DNA of 64,000 nucleotides, taken from Nectonema munidae. Its lineage: Eukaryota > Nematomorpha > Nectonematoida > Nectonematidae. Position numbers and translations under genes: made by a program. The stretch is taken from contig JAUIRK010001050.1 of assembly GCA_030549495.1 (NCBI GenBank), forward strand, positions 248,001 through 312,000. Direction: 5' to 3'. Shown here one piece after another: positions 50,701 through 56,769 of this stretch; position 1 is the first letter of the stretch, and each line of letters opens with the position of its first letter. Under the pieces are notes generated by a model. The model saw only the letters and a program-made list of their open reading frames with translations. It was not told the origin of the DNA and did not search any database.

Positions 50701-53700
50701 AAATTAAAATTTTTATATACATATTATAGATAAAAATTATATTACATACAAGAATATTAGGATATTACATAAACTTATCAGGCATCATATAATGTATATT
50801 CGCCATATGATAAATGTTTTTAAATTTTCTTATATATTTATTTATATCTTATCATTTAAATTAGGTTAATCTTTTATGTTAAGTTTTATATTAAATGCGG
50901 CTTTCTAAAATTTTTTACAAATTTCTAGTCTTGAGTATAAAAAGATAAAATACCGTAATTTTTTAGTTCTTCTTTCTTTCCATACTTGAATAGTAAACTT
51001 AGAGATTTGTAAATTATTGGTTTCAAAGATTTTTCAGCTAGAGAAATGAAAAAAAAACGAAAAAAAAATGGCAAATTTAAGAAAAAATATTTACCTTGAT
51101 CCACTTCATCTAAAATTATAGTAGAGCACCAAATAATGTGATCGTTTAATATATCAAGACAGTCATGCCTTATAAGAAGTTGTGTTAAAAAGTGTAATGA
51201 AGCTTCATGAACAATGGAACAAGAGTATAGAGCTTTCTAAAAGACAAATAGATAACATGTAATATACAAGAATTCAACACACATTAAGCCCAAATGCATA
51301 TGAGACATGAAAGAGGCATACAATGTATTTAAAAGTGTGCAAAGAGCTTTCGTGCTATAAAAGAATAGACATATTAGTTTGCTCAAACAGTAAAAATTAT
51401 CATTTATTTTTAATATTTTATTGATTTTTGCATACAAAAATTTGAACTCTAGCCAATTAAGATCTCGTATGACTCGAAGTTTTCCTTTATCAAAAAAGCT
51501 TTTATATTATCTATTAGAAGTTAAAAAGTTAGTAGATACATTGTAAATCCAACAATTACCTATCATCTAGTCTGGATAATGTAGAGAATTTTGTTTATTG
51601 ATATTGTTAATGATGTTAAAATATAATTTGAGATGAAAGTAAACATTATTGAATGGTTATAAGCGAATATAAAGAAGGCAGCTGACACGAATCGTCGTCC
51701 ATTTGTTTTAGTTATATAGTGACATTTTTTCAAGTTTAAAAGCTAGGCCAGCATTTGGCATTCGTCATAGAAAGAAATTATAACTTTTTCGCAAGTTTGG
51801 CGGAACTATTTCTCTTTAGCCGTGTAAAGGTTGTTTTGCTCTCTTAATTAATATACAACTATAAAATATAACTTTGCTTGACGAATTCTAGCGTGAGGTG
51901 TTCGGAGCCCCTAAATAAAAGCTTATGTATCAAAGAGCGTCGATACATGTGATCCCCAAGATTTTATGTGTAACCTAAATGCTTCAAAAGCTTTCCTTAT
52001 CAGTGAAGAACCCTCATAGCAGGATCTTGTGGATGGAAAGTACTCATCCGCGTTAGATGCTACGGTTATCTATACACAAATATGGCCGAATGGTCACACC
52101 TACAGGTGATACAGACGCCCACTCAAAACTAATAGCATCTTATTTTACAGGAAGATCAAGGTTTTTACCGAGCATTTACATATAAACAAAAAATTCATTC
52201 TGCAATAAAAAGATTAAATCTTTCAACGTGACTTGATTGAGGAAGGCGAAAGGCTACATCTCAGAGTCAAGTAGCGCAAGAACACGCCGTTTTCGTTACC
52301 CTTTTTAGAATGCAGAGGTGAATGCCTGGTAACATGGCTAGATTAATGTGCTAATGTTTTTGAAGGTAGACAGCGGTGTGATATTGCCGTAGGAATGAGA
52401 CAAAGTAGAAATAAGCAAGTGGACTGGGTAGTTCTCTAGTAATAAATCACCTTTAGGAGTAAAATTTTGGGAAAGAAAGAGTTTTTGGATGACTTATGCT
52501 GCATTGGCATAGAAGTAATGTGGGCATAATGAAAACATATTCGCCTTGCAAACTTTCCGATACAAAGGAGTTTCAATTTATGTCGTTCACCTTAACACAA
52601 GATATATGATAGATAAGATTTTAATTTAACCACATCGTAAATCTCTTTTAGTTTTGCAAGAATAAGGCCCTAAATTTTAAGTTTTTGTTCTCGATGGTCA
52701 AGAAGGTTTTAAAATTAAAAAATTTGGGATAGACAAAGTTATACTACAAATAGGGATGTACTAGTTGGAATCGTGCTTTTTTCAAATATCCGCTTCGGAA
52801 TCGTATCGGAAAATTTACTACCTTTACCGATTCCATTAAATGGATAACGACTCTGAAAGGTTGAATAAACATGGATGATGCGGTATAAAATCTACATTGA
52901 GACTTATTTTGATTTGTTTTTCAAATTTTGTAGTAAATTTATTTCTTTTTAATTTGTACAATAAGGAGTCTTCAATCTCACGTCGAGAAAAAAACATACG
53001 TAATATTTCAAGTGCCCTTCTTGCTTCAGCTTTAGTAATTAACTTTTGCTGCTTCCCACCTGAGCAATCATTAATTAACTATTGTTGCTTCTCATCTGAT
53101 CAATCATTTTCACCTTCATTGTTGTCGAAATCATTATTATCATCAAATCCAACATCAGAAGTGACCAAGTTTGCACCAATTCATCACACAAGTTTATCAT
53201 TTATTTGATTTTCATGATAATCAAGAGTGATATATTCTGTGACACTTCTTGGAAATATAAGCCCGCAATGAAAAAAACAATTTTTTCCATCAGAATTCGC
53301 TACAACTAAAACAATCTTTTCCTTTGAACTCAAGTATTTTGTTTGGTAAAACTTTCCAAAATATTTCTGTTTCATCAAGATTGAAAACATCTTTAGGTGA
53401 ATACTCTTTAATTAGATTTGGTAACAATGATGATTTCCAATCAGAAACTACAGTTGGGCTAACTGTAGCTGTTTCTCCAGAAATTGCTTAAAAGATATAT
53501 TGTGTCAAGTTTCCCATTTTGATATCAGAGAAAATGATAATTCCTATTGTACTTTTAATTTTTTGCAAAGTGTGAAGCCTTATTCTTGAGAATCACTTGG
53601 TTAATTTGACATCTTACCTGAAGAAACTAAATCCAATAATTTTTCATCAAAACATTCGAGTTTCCCAAGTGTTTTGTTTAAATTTTCTTATTTTTGATTA

Positions 53701-56700
53701 AAAAAAATAATTCGTAAGTAAAATATTTTTTTTATAAATCCAATAAAATAGTATTGAGTTTACTATTGAAAATTCATTGTAACCAATCTTTTAATAAATT
53801 TTACTATATTTTTATAGTGACTTAAAAAAATCGTTATATCCAATTTCGTTATAAATGAAACATACTGTAATCAGAGGTCTGGCAAGACCTCTGGGGAGAC
53901 AACTTACCAAACTTGCCTGCCTTATCAGAGGTCTGGCAAGACCTCCGGGGAGACAACTCGCCGAACTTGCCAGCCTTATCAGAGGTCTGGCAAGACCTCC
54001 GGGGAGACAACTCGCCAAACTTGCCAGCCTTATTATATATTTAAATGTGTAAATCGTAAAATGCTTAAAAAATATACTTAAAATAAAAATTTTCAAAAAA
54101 TATTTTACATACATATTGAAAGCCACATTTCAAAAATTCTTCCTAAAAGTTCAAAAAATTTAACTTTGAAATTGCAGTTTTATTTCATAAAAACTATATG
54201 ATTGGTTGAAATGTTTATGTAATCTATAATATAAAGATTGTAAGCGAATCATATATATATATATATATATAACATTTTTCCGCATTTTTCCACTTTGAGC
54301 TTAAATTTTTGTGTGATGAAAGGGGGTTTTGAAATTTTTTTTTATCCACACCTACCTTATTTTGGATTCTGAGTTTGATGGCGATAGTCACGTGACCCCA
54401 AATTGAGGTCAATGACCCGAGTCAGAGAATGAAATTTTGCGACTTTCGTGTTATGACTTTTTTTTATAAAAATTTTTTATGTGCAATTAAAGTAGACATA
54501 TGTATGAATATTAATTGACAAAAAAATTTCATAAAAATTTTTTAAATTTTCCAGAATTGCGTCTTAAAAATCCGAATTTCAACATTTTTGATCAAATTTT
54601 GCTAAAAAACTAAAATTTATTTTTTTCTAATATTTTTATGAAAGGATACAGAATGAGTGATATTTTATGCTAATATTTGAAATTTTTGAAAAATATTTAG
54701 TTTTCACATGTTTTTTCCCAATTTTCATTTTTTGCCGTTAAAAAATGACGCCATTTTTCCCCATGAAAATTTTGATCCAATTTTGCGAAAAATTGAAGCC
54801 CTAAAATAAAAATGACATCCTCTTTTATTTTTTTGCCCAACTCTTTCTCTACAAGTTGATGTAAAAAAAATTTATATTTGTTGCATAAAATTTTCGGCAA
54901 AATGACTCCAAACAAGGTAACTTTGACAAATTTTTCGATTTTTTTTAATTTGGTTAAAAATATAATAAAAAAATTTTTTTTCTAAAATAAATTACATAAT
55001 CGTGTTCTAAATATACGAAAATATATATTAATGCTGAAAATTTTTTTTTTTATTATTTTATAAATTTTTTGGATCGGTCTGCATAAATTTAAATTTGGAC
55101 GTTTTTGATTGGCTAATATTTGGAAAATAATATATTTATATTTATAATTTTTACATTAAGAGGTGTATAATAGTTTGAATTTTAACATAAAACTTTAAAT
55201 TTTTGAAAAAAAATTTTTTTTTGTTTTTTATTTTCAATTATATATTTTTGGGGTTAAAAATTGGTCTAAAATAGATGTTTTATTTCTTTTTTACAAAATA
55301 TTTACAATTTTAATTAAATAATTTTCTTTCATATTTATAGAGCTTTCTTTTCTCTACAATTTAGTTGGGAAAAATTTTACATTTTCATTATTCAATTTTT
55401 CTGCAAGGAGTTAGCCGTATTGAATACACAAAAATATTTAACTTAAAACTGATTATTATATCCAATTTTTACTAAAATAAAAAACTTTTTTACATTATTT
55501 TTTTACTAAATCATGCTATATGGTTTATATTTAAAGATTTGAATTTCACTTTTTTTAAAAAAAAATTTTTAAGACTCTTTTTTTCTTTTTATATACATAA
55601 GTCATCAACGAATTTAAGTAAAAATTAACTTGAAACAAATTTTTAACATTTTTTCAAAATATTTTTCATTTTCAAAATGAGCCCATCTTAAAGAACATCC
55701 TTTTACCTATATTTTATAAGTTATAACTTTTTTGAAAAAATATTAAAATAAATTTTTATAAGCAATAATATTATAATAATAATATTATAACAATCTTTTC
55801 CTTTGAACTCAAGTATTTTGTTTGGTAAAACTTTCCAAAATATTTCTGTTTCATCAAGATTGAAAACATCTTTAGGTGAATACTCTTTAATTAGATTTGG
55901 TAACAATGATGATTTCCAATCAGAAACTACAGTTGGGCTAACTGTAGCTGTTTCTCCAGAAATTGCTTAAAAGATATATTGTGTCAAGTTTCCCATTTTG
56001 ATATCAGAGAAAATGATAATTCCTATTGTACTTTTAATTTTTTGCAAAGTGTGAAGCCTTATTCTTGAGAATCACTTGGTTAATTTGACATCTTACCTGA
56101 AGAAACTAAATCCAATAATTTTTCATCAAAACATTCGAGTTTCCCAAGTGTTTTGTTTAAATTTTCTTATTTTTGATTAAAAAAAATAATTCGTAAGTAA
56201 AATATTTTTTTTATAAATCCAATAAAATAGTATTGAGTTTACTATTGAAAATTCATTGTAACCAATCTTTTAATAAATTTTACTATATTTTTATAGTGAC
56301 TTAAAAAAATCGTTATATCCAATTTCGTTATAAATGAAACATACTGTAATCAGAGGTCTGGCAAGACCTCTGGGGAGACAACTTACCAAACTTGCCTGCC
56401 TTATCAGAGGTCTGGCAAGACCTCCGGGGAGACAACTCGCCGAACTTGCCAGCCTTATCAGAGGTCTGGCAAGACCTCCGGGGAGACAACTCGCCAAACT
56501 TGCCAGCCTTATTATATATTTAAATGTGTAAATCGTAAAATGCTTAAAAAATATACTTAAAATAAAAATTTTCAAAAAATATTTTACATACATATTGAAA
56601 GCCACATTTCAAAAATTCTACCTAAAAGTTCAAAAAATTTAACTTTGAAATTGCAGTTTTATTTCATAAAAACTATATGATTGATTGAAATGTTTATGTA

Positions 56701-56769
<69 letters not shown>

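Noticed and set aside
53855-54052. Open frame with RGLARPPGRQL repeats, also open on the opposite strand
   Set aside because: It is produced by the 54 bp minisatellite, whose length is a multiple of three; it recurs identically in the duplicate at 56,334-56,531. Not a gene.
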